Shown piece after piece: positions 46,307 through 54,180 of a stretch of DNA of 64,000 nt (position 1 is its first letter; each line of letters starts with the position of its first letter). The notes under the pieces are model-generated. The model made no database searches, was not told the origin of the DNA, and saw only the letters and a list, made by a program, of their open reading frames with translations. The position numbers were made by a program, and so were the translations under genes. The stretch comes from an uncultured Lachnospiraceae bacterium (GTDB taxonomy: Bacteria > Bacillota > Clostridia > Lachnospirales > Lachnospiraceae): positions 1 through 64,000 of the forward strand of contig CANRWO010000013.1 of assembly GCA_947643615.1 (NCBI GenBank). Direction: 5' to 3'.

Positions 46307-46324
46307 CGCTCTTTACTGCGATTG
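46307..46324. repeat. right arm of the inverted repeat flanking the Spo0A-like gene
   Basis: CGCTCTTTACTGCGATTG, the reverse complement of the left arm at 45855-45873 except for one missing base. It lies in the 5' region of the Spo0A-like gene. Confidence 0.8.
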
Positions 46325-46332
46325 CATGACTA

Positions 46333-46361
46333 ATTTTACCATATATGTCGAGATCTGGAAA
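46333..46361 (-). promoter_or_regulatory. promoter candidate with 0A-like box for the Spo0A-like gene
   Basis: Minus strand: TTTCCA (46356-46361), 17-nt spacer, TAAAAT (46333-46338). TGTCGAG at 46346-46352 on the plus strand differs from the 0A box TGTCGAA by one base and sits in the spacer, a position suited to repression or autoregulation. Confidence 0.4.
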
Positions 46362-46405
46362 GTTTTCTACCCGCTAAGATTCTGTTAAGATACGATATGT
46401 TGTAG

Positions 46406-47335
46406 TTATATTTTTTCTTTTACTAGATATATGGGGCGACGCTTTACCTCCATATAAGTTTTGGCAAGGTATTGTCCCAAAATCCCAGTGCAAAAAAACT
46501 GTACTCCACCGATCAACAGCATAATACATACCTGGGATGCCCAACCGGACACCGGATCCCCAAAGATCAGCTTCCGCACTATCACGAAAATAATCATGGC
46601 AAACGCCAGGAAACAGAATAATACGCCCATTACAGAAGCCAGCATCAGCGGCACCGTGGAAAATGCCGTAATACCGTCTACGGAATAGACCAGCAGCTTC
46701 CAGAAATTCCACTTGGTCTCCCCTTTTGCCCTCTCCACATTTTCGTACTCCAGCCATTTTGTACGAAAACCTACCCAGCCGAATATCCCTTTGGTAAACC
46801 GGTTATATTCATGCATGGCCAGGATTGCATCCACCATCTGCCTGGTCATCAGGCGGTAGTCCCTGGCACCGTCCATGATTTCCGTCCTTGATATCTTTTT
46901 CATCAAACGGTAAAACATCCTGGCAAAGAAACTCCTCACCGGCGGTTCACCCTTACGGCTGACCCTTCTGGTAGCGACAGAATCATAACCCTGCTTTATA
47001 TAGGAAAACATCTCTGGCAACAGGGATGGCGGATCCTGCAGGTCCACATCCATCAGTACCACATAATCCCCCCCTGCATTTTCCAATCCTGCGTACATGG
47101 CAGCTTCCTTGCCGAAGTTCCTGGAAAAAGACAACAGATGCACACGTTCGTCCCGTTGGATCAGCTTTTTCACCTCTGCCACGGTACCGTCCCTGGAGCC
47201 GTCATCCACAAATAGCAACTCCAGTTCCACGTTTTCCTCTGCAAAAAATGGATCGTTCTTGATAAGCTCCGTGTAAAACAGCTCCACATTTTCCTCTTCA
47301 TTATAGCAGGGGACAATCACGCTCAATAACCCCAT
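46406..47335 (-). CDS. GtrB/DPM1-like GT2 polyprenyl-phosphate glycosyltransferase
   Basis: A 309-residue GT2 enzyme: LLSVIVPCYNEEENVELF, FVDDGSRDGT, FSRNFGKEAAMYAGLENA and the metal motif LMDVDLQDPP, followed by two C-terminal membrane helices (about 225-250 and 262-285). Such proteins form undecaprenyl-phosphate sugars. No GT-C partner is next to it, so it may serve a distant one, for example the protein at 6976-8793. It has its own promoter candidate (47369-47397) and is the first gene of region B in the direction of transcription. Confidence 0.85.
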   Translation of the reverse strand: MGLLSVIVPCYNEEENVELFYTELIKNDPFFAEENVELELLFVDDGSRDGTVAEVKKLIQRDERVHLLSFSRNFGKEAAMYAGLENAGGDYVVLMDVDLQDPPSLLPEMFSYIKQGYDSVATRRVSRKGEPPVRSFFARMFYRLMKKISRTEIMDGARDYRLMTRQMVDAILAMHEYNRFTKGIFGWVGFRTKWLEYENVERAKGETKWNFWKLLVYSVDGITAFSTVPLMLASVMGVLFCFLAFAMIIFVIVRKLIFGDPVSGWASQVCIMLLIGGVQFFCTGILGQYLAKTYMEVKRRPIYLVKEKI

Positions 47336-47368
47336 ATCTCACTCATCACTTTCTTTTGATTTATTAAC

Positions 47369-47397
47369 AGTATACTATTCTCCCCTTCAATTCGCAA
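47369..47397 (-). promoter_or_regulatory. promoter candidate for the region B GtrB-like gene
   Basis: Minus strand: TTGCGA (47392-47397), 17-nt spacer, TATACT (47369-47374), about 35 nt before the start codon. Confidence 0.55.
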
Positions 47398-47676
47398 GCT
47401 AAAACCAAATTAGACAGAAATTCCTTCTGCAACAGACCATCTATAGAAATGCAAAAACCCAACCACGCCGTTCATTACCGGAATCTCAATTTCACTGGCT
47501 GCCGGATCATACCGCCGGCAGTTTCTTTCCATAAGCCGGAACCATATTGCAAAAATACCAATTCCCCATGTCGTTTCGGTTTTGTCACACAAAAACAACG
47601 TGAAAGCACCTCGCGGCAACAGCGAGTGAACAGTAACGAATTGTTGTCACAAAATTCTTAATTTTCCTGTCAATTA
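47398..47676. other. intergenic spacer with no supported gene
   Basis: Between the divergent promoters at 47369 and 47705. A 69-codon minus-strand frame at 47410-47619 lacks a ribosome site and a recognisable family and is not annotated. Some short inverted motifs occur (GCCGG/CCGGC around 47498-47523), without a clear role. Confidence 0.4.
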
Positions 47677-47705
47677 ATGACCTTTTCTCCCACATGTGTT
47701 ATAAT
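47677..47705 (+). promoter_or_regulatory. promoter of the repeat-array leader and DUF3048 gene
   Basis: Plus strand: ATGACC (47677-47682), 17-nt spacer ending TGTGT, TATAAT (47700-47705). Transcription would begin near 47712 and give a leader of about 490 nt before the lipoprotein ATG. Confidence 0.6.
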
Positions 47706-47714
47706 GTTCGAAAA

Positions 47715-47830
47715 GGGCAGAGCCAGGCCATCGCAAAAGGGGATGCGGAGCTCGCTCCGACAGCCATTTTTGCGATGGTATGGCGAGCGAAGCGACCCCG
47801 AAAAACCATTGGTTTTTCGGGGTTCTGCCC
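47715..47830 (+). ncRNA. candidate structured RNA with a three-way junction
   Basis: Pairing found by eye. P1 is GGGCAGA (47715-47721) with TCTGCCC (47824-47830). P2 is CCATCGCAAAA (47728-47738) with TTTTGCGATGG (47768-47778), topped by CGGAG-CTCG-CTCCG (46 to 59 of the same hundred). P3 is CCCCGAAAAACC (47796-47807) with GGTTTTTCGGGG (47811-47822) and an ATT loop. P1 encloses P2 and P3, with a 17-nt purine-rich linker between them. The element starts within a few bases of the predicted transcription start and ends exactly where the tandem array begins. I recognise no known riboswitch or ncRNA class. It might instead be a dispersed DNA repeat. Confidence 0.5.
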
Positions 47831-48180
47831 GGCAATAGTGCGGAGCAGCCGCAATAATGCGGAGCAATGGCAATAACGCGGGAGCAGCCGCAATAGTGCC
47901 GGAGCAATGGCAATAGCGCGGAGCAGCCGCAATAGTGCCGGAGCAGCCGCAATAGTGCGGAGCAGCTGCAACATGCGGAAGCAACGCAATAGCGCGGAGC
48001 AGCCGCAATAATGCGGAAGCAACGCAATAGTGCGGAACAGCCGCAATAGTGCGGAGCAATGGCAATAGCGCGGGAGCAATGGCAATAGCGCAGAGCAATG
48101 GCAATAGTGCCGGAGCAATGGTAATGGCGCCAGGCCAACGGACAAAGCGCCGGAGCAGCCGCAAAATAGCCGGGTTTCTG
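47831..48180 (+). repeat. degenerate tandem array, about 18 units of roughly 19 nt
   Basis: Units of 18-21 nt, mostly 19, with the consensus GCAATAGTGCGGAGCARYS, follow each other without spacers. Many junctions form small hairpins such as GCGG-AGCAG-CCGC. Unit ends alternate between AGCAGCC and AGCAATG types. The array ends CCGGGTTTCTGCC, echoing the GGGGTTCTGCCCGG at its beginning. The unit length is not a multiple of three and the unit carries no start signal, so it is not a coding repeat. It lies in the predicted 5' leader of the DUF3048 gene. Function unknown. Confidence 0.85.
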
Positions 48181-48203
48181 CCAAGAGACATAGGAGAATT
48201 ACC

Positions 48204-49355
48204 ATGAGAAGAACAAAAATATGGCTGGCGGCAGCGGCAGCAGTTATTATGTTGTGCGCCTGCGGCCAGGATTTGGAAAGTCCCGTTATTACGGATGACG
48301 ACCCGTCGCCTACACCGATCCAGTCCATCCAGCCTACTACCACAGTACCGGAATCCATACCTGCAAACATCGTTACAGAGGATGATTCACAGCCGCCCCG
48401 TGCCGGCATGGTACGCAGCCGCCTTACCAATGAATGGGTGGATCAAAGTGTGGCAAATACACGGCCAGTAGCCGTTATGATCCCTAATGAGAACTCTGCC
48501 ATACCCCACTACAGCCTTTCCGATGCGTCCATCATCTATGAAGCAAACGTGGAAGGGCGTATGTCAAGAATGATGGCCATTTACGAAGACTGGCAGAACT
48601 TGAATAAAATTGGCAATATCCGCAGCCTTCGAACTTATTACGCATATTGGGCGTTTGAATGGGATGCGTTTATTGTCCATTACGGCGGTCCCTATTTCAT
48701 AAACGATTTGATGGCAGAATCCACTACCCAGCACATAGACGGCAATCTGGACAGTGACAGCGCTGCTTTTTACCGGGATCCAAGCCGTGTTATGCCCCAT
48801 AATGGGTATGCCACCGGCGCCGGCCTGGCGAAAGTCATCCAACAGAAAGGTTATTCCCTTTCTTACAGAGGTTTGACTGACAGCTATCATTACAATTTTA
48901 CTACAAAATCCAGTCCCAATGCCTTGACCCAATATGGCAGTGAAGCTAAAAATGCAACCTATATTGATATGTCAGGCTGCTATCCCCTGACTCGCTGTTA
49001 TTTTGAATATAATGAAAATGATGGCCTGTATTACCGCTCCCAGCATCTTTCAGGCAGCACCGACGGCCCCCATATCGACGGCTCGAACAACGAACAGCTC
49101 ACCTTTAAAAATATTTTGGTGCAATATGTAAAATACGAAGAACTGGCTGGCGGATACCTGGTTTTCCAATGCCATGACACTACCAGGGATGGTTGGTATT
49201 TTACTAACGGCCGGGGGATACACATTAACTGGGAAAAAACATCTGATTACGGCGCCACAAGGTATTATGACGATTATGGAAATGAAGTCCTGATGAATAC
49301 GGGAAAAACCATGATCTGTATTGTGGAAGAGGGAGATTCTTTTACCGCCCGATGA
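48204..49355 (+). CDS. DUF3048 (YerB-like) lipoprotein
   Basis: A 383-residue predicted lipoprotein, the only gene on the plus strand. The signal ends in the lipobox MLCAC (Cys near residue 19), followed by a Pro/Thr-rich linker to about residue 65. The DUF3048 domain follows (NTRPVAVMIPNENSAIPHY, GRMSRMMAIYEDW, RDPSRVMPHNGYATG) with its C-terminal part (GIHINWEKTSDYGATRYYDDYG). The family is common in Firmicutes and its biochemical role is not settled. The ATG is preceded by AGGAG at 48192-48196. The unusual feature is the long, repeat-filled leader. Confidence 0.88.
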   Translation: MRRTKIWLAAAAAVIMLCACGQDLESPVITDDDPSPTPIQSIQPTTTVPESIPANIVTEDDSQPPRAGMVRSRLTNEWVDQSVANTRPVAVMIPNENSAIPHYSLSDASIIYEANVEGRMSRMMAIYEDWQNLNKIGNIRSLRTYYAYWAFEWDAFIVHYGGPYFINDLMAESTTQHIDGNLDSDSAAFYRDPSRVMPHNGYATGAGLAKVIQQKGYSLSYRGLTDSYHYNFTTKSSPNALTQYGSEAKNATYIDMSGCYPLTRCYFEYNENDGLYYRSQHLSGSTDGPHIDGSNNEQLTFKNILVQYVKYEELAGGYLVFQCHDTTRDGWYFTNGRGIHINWEKTSDYGATRYYDDYGNEVLMNTGKTMICIVEEGDSFTAR

Positions 49356-49388
49356 GTGCCGTGCGCCGCCAGGCGCACCCTAAAAAGA

Positions 49389-49418
49389 AAACGGCATGAA
49401 AATTCATGCCGTTTTTTT
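49389..49418. terminator. bidirectional Rho-independent terminator
   Basis: A 12-bp stem, AAACGGCATGAA/TTCATGCCGTTT (49389-49400, 49403-49414), with T7 on the plus side and an A-rich run on the other. It can end both the DUF3048 transcript (plus) and the leuA transcript (minus). Confidence 0.88.
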
Positions 49419-49449
49419 GTATAAAAATATTTGACAAATGAAAGCCGCC

Positions 49450-51138
49450 TTATGATTTAACTACGTCCAATCGGTTTACAGCAGAGAAAATAGCTCTCAC
49501 GGATGCCCTGGTAATATTGGAGCTGACGCCTACACCATAAGTAACCCTTCCGGATTCTCCGTCCAACAGATGGATATAGGCCGCTGCCTGGGAGTTTGCA
49601 CCGCTTTGCAGCGCATGCTCTTCGTAATCCAGAACTTTGACCATCAACCCCAATTCATGGTTCAACCCCCTCTGCACTGCGTCGATAGGGCCGTTCCCCA
49701 CTGCCTCAAACTTCTTTGGCACACCGTGATCCGTATACTCAACAATCACCTTTGTATCGAACTGCGTCTTTATCTCTCCGCTGATATCATGGATCTGCAG
49801 CTTGCGGAAGTGAACGGGTTCCTTTTTATCAAGATAGGTTTCCCTGAATGCATCCATAATCTGGTCAGGAGACACCTCACCCTGCTTCTCGGATATTTCC
49901 TGAATCACATTTGCAAATTCCTTGTGCATGGCCTTAGGCAGCTTAAATCCAAAATACGTATCCATAATAAAGGCAACGCCGCCCTTCCCGGACTGTGAAT
50001 TAATACGCACAATGGGTTCATACTCACGGCCAATATCAGCCGGGTCTATCGGCAGATAAGGCACCCGCCAGACCTCGCTGTTCCGCTCTCTCATGGCCTG
50101 CACACCTTTATTGATAGCATCCTGGTGGGAACCGGAAAAAGCGGTAAACACCAGTTTGCCTGCATAGGGATGCCTGGGATGGACAGGCAGCTTACAGCAG
50201 CGTTCGTAAATTTCTATAATATCATTGACCCGATCCAGATTCAGTTCGGGATCAATACCCTGCGAAAACATATTGTACGCAATGTTAATGATATCCACAT
50301 TGCCGGTGCGCTCCCCGTTGCCAAACAACGTGCCCTCCACGCGGTCCGCCCCGGCAAGCATAGCCATCTCTGCGCTGGCCACACCAGTTCCCCGGTCATT
50401 ATGGGGGTGCACACTGACAATAATACTTTCCCGGTTATCCAAGTGCTTGATCATCCACTCAATCTGATCCGCATACACATTCGGAGTGTTCATCTCTACC
50501 GTGGATGGCAGATTAATGATCATTGGCTCGTGAGGCGTGGGCTGCCATGCCTGGGACACTGCATTGCAAATCTCCAACGCGTAGTCAAGTTCCGTCCCTG
50601 TAAAGCTTTCCGGGGAATATTCCAAAATAATCTTCCCCGGAAACTTGGCCGCCCTCTCCTTCACCATCTTTGTCCCTTTAACCGCAATGTCCGTTATATG
50701 TTCTTTGTCCATATGGAATACCACATCGCGCTGTAAGGTAGATGTGGAATTATAAATATGGACAATGGCCTGCTTACAGCCTTCAATCGCCTCAAATGTC
50801 CTGTCGATCAACTCTTCACGGCACTGCGTCAGCACCTGTACCACTACATCATCCGGTATCAGCTTTCTCTCCACTAATTGACGAAGAAAGTCATATTCGA
50901 TCTGGCTGGCCGCCGGAAATCCGATCTCAATCTCCTTGAACCCCAGTTCAATCAGGAATTGGAACATTTCAATTTTCTCGTTCACCAGCATAGGGTCGAT
51001 CAGCGCCTGGTTTCCGTCTCGCAGATCTACGCTACACCATACGGGAGCTTTTGTGATTTCCCTGTTAGGCCACTCTCTCTCCGGATAATCAACGACAGGA
51101 TTCTTTTGATACTTTTTGTAATTCAACATACCGACCAT
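49450..51138 (-). CDS. leuA: 2-isopropylmalate synthase
   Basis: A 562-residue LeuA of the longer type. The catalytic TIM barrel has WCSVDLRDGNQALIDPM (metal and 2-oxo acid binding), EIGFPAASQIEYDF and VSVHPHNDRGTGVA with the metal-binding histidines. A C-terminal allosteric domain follows, in which leucine inhibits known family members. It condenses acetyl-CoA with 2-oxoisovalerate, the first step of leucine synthesis. The ATG overlaps the HPr-like stop (TAATG) with AGGAG in front. No other leu gene is close, and the terminator at 49389 ends the unit. Confidence 0.92.
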   Translation of the reverse strand: MVGMLNYKKYQKNPVVDYPEREWPNREITKAPVWCSVDLRDGNQALIDPMLVNEKIEMFQFLIELGFKEIEIGFPAASQIEYDFLRQLVERKLIPDDVVVQVLTQCREELIDRTFEAIEGCKQAIVHIYNSTSTLQRDVVFHMDKEHITDIAVKGTKMVKERAAKFPGKIILEYSPESFTGTELDYALEICNAVSQAWQPTPHEPMIINLPSTVEMNTPNVYADQIEWMIKHLDNRESIIVSVHPHNDRGTGVASAEMAMLAGADRVEGTLFGNGERTGNVDIINIAYNMFSQGIDPELNLDRVNDIIEIYERCCKLPVHPRHPYAGKLVFTAFSGSHQDAINKGVQAMRERNSEVWRVPYLPIDPADIGREYEPIVRINSQSGKGGVAFIMDTYFGFKLPKAMHKEFANVIQEISEKQGEVSPDQIMDAFRETYLDKKEPVHFRKLQIHDISGEIKTQFDTKVIVEYTDHGVPKKFEAVGNGPIDAVQRGLNHELGLMVKVLDYEEHALQSGANSQAAAYIHLLDGESGRVTYGVGVSSNITRASVRAIFSAVNRLDVVKS

Positions 51139-51401
51139 TATTCTCCTAATCCGCTCTCGACTGCCTGGACAAGAGTCTTGAGCGCCTCTGCTTCGTCCTC
51201 CCCCTCACAGACGAATTCGATTTCATCCCCACACTTGACACATGCTCCCAACACACTTAATACGCTTTTTGCATTTGCCGTACTGTCCTTAAACGAAAAG
51301 GTGATCAATGACTTGAACTGCATTGCCTCTTTGCAAAGGATCCCCGCTGGTCTCAGATGCAAGCCGGTAGGATTTTTAATCACTACTTTCTGACTTACCA
51401 T
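51138..51401 (-). CDS. HPr-family phosphocarrier protein
   Basis: An 87-residue HPr-like protein. The phosphoacceptor His15 is in PTGLHLRPAG and the regulatory serine position in AKSVLSVLGA (Ser46). It can thus be a PTS phosphocarrier and also a target of HPr kinase in catabolite control. No enzyme I gene is beside it. It is translationally coupled to leuA, an unusual pair. The start at 51401 follows GGAGGGAAGG. A strong promoter with a palindrome lies 35 nt upstream. Confidence 0.88.
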   Translation of the reverse strand: MVSQKVVIKNPTGLHLRPAGILCKEAMQFKSLITFSFKDSTANAKSVLSVLGACVKCGDEIEFVCEGEDEAEALKTLVQAVESGLGE

Positions 51402-51435
51402 AACCTTCCCTCCAATTTCCATTACTGCTTTTTTA

Positions 51436-51464
51436 ACTATAGCATGATTGCCAGGCAATCACAA
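51436..51464 (-). promoter_or_regulatory. promoter with a perfect palindrome for the HPr-leuA operon
   Basis: Minus strand: TTGTGA (51459-51464), 17-nt spacer, TATAGT (51436-51441). The spacer contains a 7-1-7 perfect inverted repeat, GATTGCC-T-GGCAATC (51446-51460), whose end touches the -35. A repressor dimer here would block RNA polymerase. Confidence 0.65.
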
Positions 51465-51544
51465 GAGATTTTTGCCCAACTCTTTCCCGCTTACCGCTGC
51501 CATTTTGCATAATTGTAACACAGCAAAACGCATTTGGGACTGAC

Positions 51545-52894
51545 TTAAAACATCACATCCTGAATCAGGTTGGCCAGCTTCTGCGCTTCCTCCTGTATAG
51601 CCTGCTGATCCTTGCCCTCGATCATAACGCGGACCAACGGCTCCGTTCCGGATGGACGGATCAATACCCTGCCTTCTCCTGCAAATTTTGTCTCCAGAAC
51701 TTTTATGGCATCCGCAACCTCTGGATATTCCATATACTTATCCTTCTTATGGTTTGCCACCTTGGCATTTACCAGCGCCTGGGGTAATACTTCCATGACC
51801 TGTGCCAGCTCGGACAGGTTCTTTCCTGTGTCCGACATAACCTGCAGCAAATGCAGCGCACTGAGAAGGCCGTCCCCCGTGGTGTTTTCATCCAGGAAAA
51901 TGATATGCCCCGACTGCTCTCCTCCTAGGCTTGCCCCCATTTCCTTCATGCGCTCCAGCACATATCGGTCGCCCACTTTCGTCTGTTCCAAGGTGATCCC
52001 GTTTTCCTTACACATAAGGAAAAACCCGAGATTGCTCATAACAGTTGTTACAATTGCATCCTTTTTCAGCTTGCCCTGAGACTTCATATGGTTTCCCACA
52101 ATAGCCATAATCTGATCTCCGTCCACGATTTTACCGTTTTCATCCACCGCCAGCATTCTGTCCGCATCGCCGTCAAATGCAAGGCCAACCCTGGCCTTCT
52201 CATAAACGACCCTGGCCTGCAGCTCCTCCATATGAGTGGAGCCACAATTGGCGTTAATGTTTGTGCCATCGGGATTATTATGGATTGCAACCACATTGGC
52301 GCCCAACTCTTTCAGCGCTTCTACCGAAGTATAATAAGATGCCCCTTCCGCGCAATCCACTACAATCTTCATCCCGTCCAGATTGACCGGCACGGCATGG
52401 ACCGCGTTATTTATGTATTCTTCCCTGGCATCCGTACGGTATTTTATTTTTCCTACACCGGGACCGATAGGGAATTTAATGCCCGACATATTGTCCCGAA
52501 TCAGCATTTCTATCTCGTCTTCCATCTCATCCGGCAGTTTATAACCATTTTCATCGAAAAACTTGATGCCGTTAAATTCCACAGGATTGTGGGACGCCGA
52601 AATCACTACCCCAGCATCCACTCTGTACTTCTGTGTCAAGTATGCCACTGCCGGGGTAGGGATGACTCCTACATAAATGCAGTTGGCTCCCACCGAACAT
52701 GCCCCTGCCATCAGTGCGTTGGCCAGCATATCACCGGAAATACGTGTGTCACATCCCACCATGATTGTGGGTTTGTGTTCTTTCTCCTTCGTCAGTACAT
52801 AGGCGCCTGCCTGCCCCAGCTGCATTGCCAGCGTGGGGGTCAATTCCTCATTTGCAATCCCTCTCACACCATCTGTTCCAAATAATCTTGCCAT
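51545..52894 (-). CDS. glmM: phosphoglucosamine mutase
   Basis: A 449-residue alpha-D-phosphohexomutase. ARLFGTDGVRGIAN is the GlmM signature at the N-terminus, VISASHNPVEFNGIK has the phosphorylated active-site Ser, AFDGDADRML binds Mg, and IRPSGTEPLVRVM is the C-terminal phosphate loop. It converts glucosamine-6-P to glucosamine-1-P for UDP-GlcNAc, which feeds peptidoglycan and both glycan loci here. It is directly downstream of cdaR (6 nt), the standard cdaA-cdaR-glmM order. Confidence 0.95.
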   Translation of the reverse strand: MARLFGTDGVRGIANEELTPTLAMQLGQAGAYVLTKEKEHKPTIMVGCDTRISGDMLANALMAGACSVGANCIYVGVIPTPAVAYLTQKYRVDAGVVISASHNPVEFNGIKFFDENGYKLPDEMEDEIEMLIRDNMSGIKFPIGPGVGKIKYRTDAREEYINNAVHAVPVNLDGMKIVVDCAEGASYYTSVEALKELGANVVAIHNNPDGTNINANCGSTHMEELQARVVYEKARVGLAFDGDADRMLAVDENGKIVDGDQIMAIVGNHMKSQGKLKKDAIVTTVMSNLGFFLMCKENGITLEQTKVGDRYVLERMKEMGASLGGEQSGHIIFLDENTTGDGLLSALHLLQVMSDTGKNLSELAQVMEVLPQALVNAKVANHKKDKYMEYPEVADAIKVLETKFAGEGRVLIRPSGTEPLVRVMIEGKDQQAIQEEAQKLANLIQDVMF

Positions 52895-52899
52895 GTCTT

Positions 52900-54180
52900 T
52901 TACTCCTCTACTCTGGTAAAAATAACCCTGGCGGTTACTTTACCCTCTATTTTAATATCATTTGATATTTCAAAGTCAATGGGGATCTGGTAAGTTCCCG
53001 GAGCCAGAGTTTCCATATCCTCATCCGCCATCCAGGCGCCCACATCCACAGTACCTGAGATTGTGCTTTGATCCACCTGGGACACCACCGCGTTCAGGCC
53101 CGATATCTGCATCTCGTAGTACTCGTCTTCCCGGAACAGTTCCGCATTCAATGACTCCGGTATATTAATAACGGATATGTTCCCCACCGGAATCTGTAAA
53201 GTGCGCTCCGCTTCCGGCTCTACACGGGCAACCACGGTTACCCTTCCGTTAAAGTCACGGTTGTCAGCAATCCTGATATTATCGGGCAGGAATTCGCGTA
53301 TGTTGATCACATTGACCACATCACCTTCCGCCCCGTCCAGATTCATCTGTTCCTCAGGAATTACGATCTTACTGATATTGTTCAAGGCAAGCGTTGAGCC
53401 TGCTATGCTCACCGTGGCAGGGTCGCACTCTACAACACCGGTAGCCAGGAAACCTGCCGCAGGCGTACCGGAAACATTGACTTCCACAGGCACAGGTTTG
53501 GCGGCCAGCACCTCTACCTCTATATGGACATACTTCTCGTCCATCACAATGTTAGAGGAATCCACAGGCACATCTTCCTCGTCGTAAAAAAGCACCTCTA
53601 CGTTGGCGGATAAACTGCTGGTAGCTCCCGTCACATCAATTTCAACCCCTGCATGGTCAATCCGGTCTACCGACGACTTAGGCCCGCTGATTTTGATCAA
53701 AGTCTGGTCCGCCGAGGCACTGGCAACAATATAGCCTTCCGCCACTTCGCCTGCGGTAGTATACTGTACCTTTACCCACCGGCTGGCATTCTGTTCAATA
53801 TTCAGCCGGACCATATCATGATCCCCCTTGACAGAACCGGAATCTATGCCTACGTTTAAAACAGAAAATGTGATAGGAATCGTATTGATGTCCGTCAGAC
53901 GGCTCACATCCGCCTCCGCCACTATATCCGTGGCGCGGAGCTGGCTGATGATGCTGGTAGGCGCCGTGACCGTCACCCGGACAGAATCCGTATTATCAAG
54001 AACCTCATAGAACTTATCTTCCTGTTCCAAAAGCTCTGTATTGACCAACGTAACCGGAATATTATAAAAAGACTGGGATCTCTTAGGGTCATCCAGCTGG
54101 ATGACCAGAAACCACAAAATTGCGGCAAGCAGCAGAGAAGCAAGCTTCAGGCCCCAGTTATGCAATATCTTTTTTCTCAT
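52900..54180 (-). CDS. cdaR: YbbR-domain regulator of the diadenylate cyclase (CdaR)
   Basis: A 426-residue protein with one N-terminal helix (NWGLKLASLLLAAILWFLV) and an extracytoplasmic part made of four YbbR-like repeats of about 85-90 residues (for example RSQSFYNIPVTLVN, DRIDHAGVEIDVTGA, KPVPVEVNVSGTPA). CdaR binds CdaA at the membrane and modulates c-di-AMP synthesis. The start at 54180 lies inside the last codons of cdaA with GGAG upstream; longer in-frame starts would overlap more. Confidence 0.92.
   Translation of the reverse strand: MRKKILHNWGLKLASLLLAAILWFLVIQLDDPKRSQSFYNIPVTLVNTELLEQEDKFYEVLDNTDSVRVTVTAPTSIISQLRATDIVAEADVSRLTDINTIPITFSVLNVGIDSGSVKGDHDMVRLNIEQNASRWVKVQYTTAGEVAEGYIVASASADQTLIKISGPKSSVDRIDHAGVEIDVTGATSSLSANVEVLFYDEEDVPVDSSNIVMDEKYVHIEVEVLAAKPVPVEVNVSGTPAAGFLATGVVECDPATVSIAGSTLALNNISKIVIPEEQMNLDGAEGDVVNVINIREFLPDNIRIADNRDFNGRVTVVARVEPEAERTLQIPVGNISVINIPESLNAELFREDEYYEMQISGLNAVVSQVDQSTISGTVDVGAWMADEDMETLAPGTYQIPIDFEISNDIKIEGKVTARVIFTRVEE

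Noticed and set aside
45855..46324. Inverted repeat as ends of an insertion sequence
   Set aside because: No transposase gene and no clear target-site duplication. The enclosed gene is a Spo0A-like regulator.
47410..47619. Small minus-strand frame of 69 codons
   Set aside because: Non-ATG start, no ribosome site, no family recognised, and it lies inside the divergent promoter spacer.
47831..48180. Array taken as a CRISPR
   Set aside because: Units of about 19 nt follow each other without unique spacers, and no cas gene is in the window.
47670..48430. Long minus-strand frames rich in Ala, Leu and Cys through the tandem array
   Set aside because: They arise in all three frames because the repeat lacks stops. 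They overlap the start of the DUF3048 gene and have no ribosome site.
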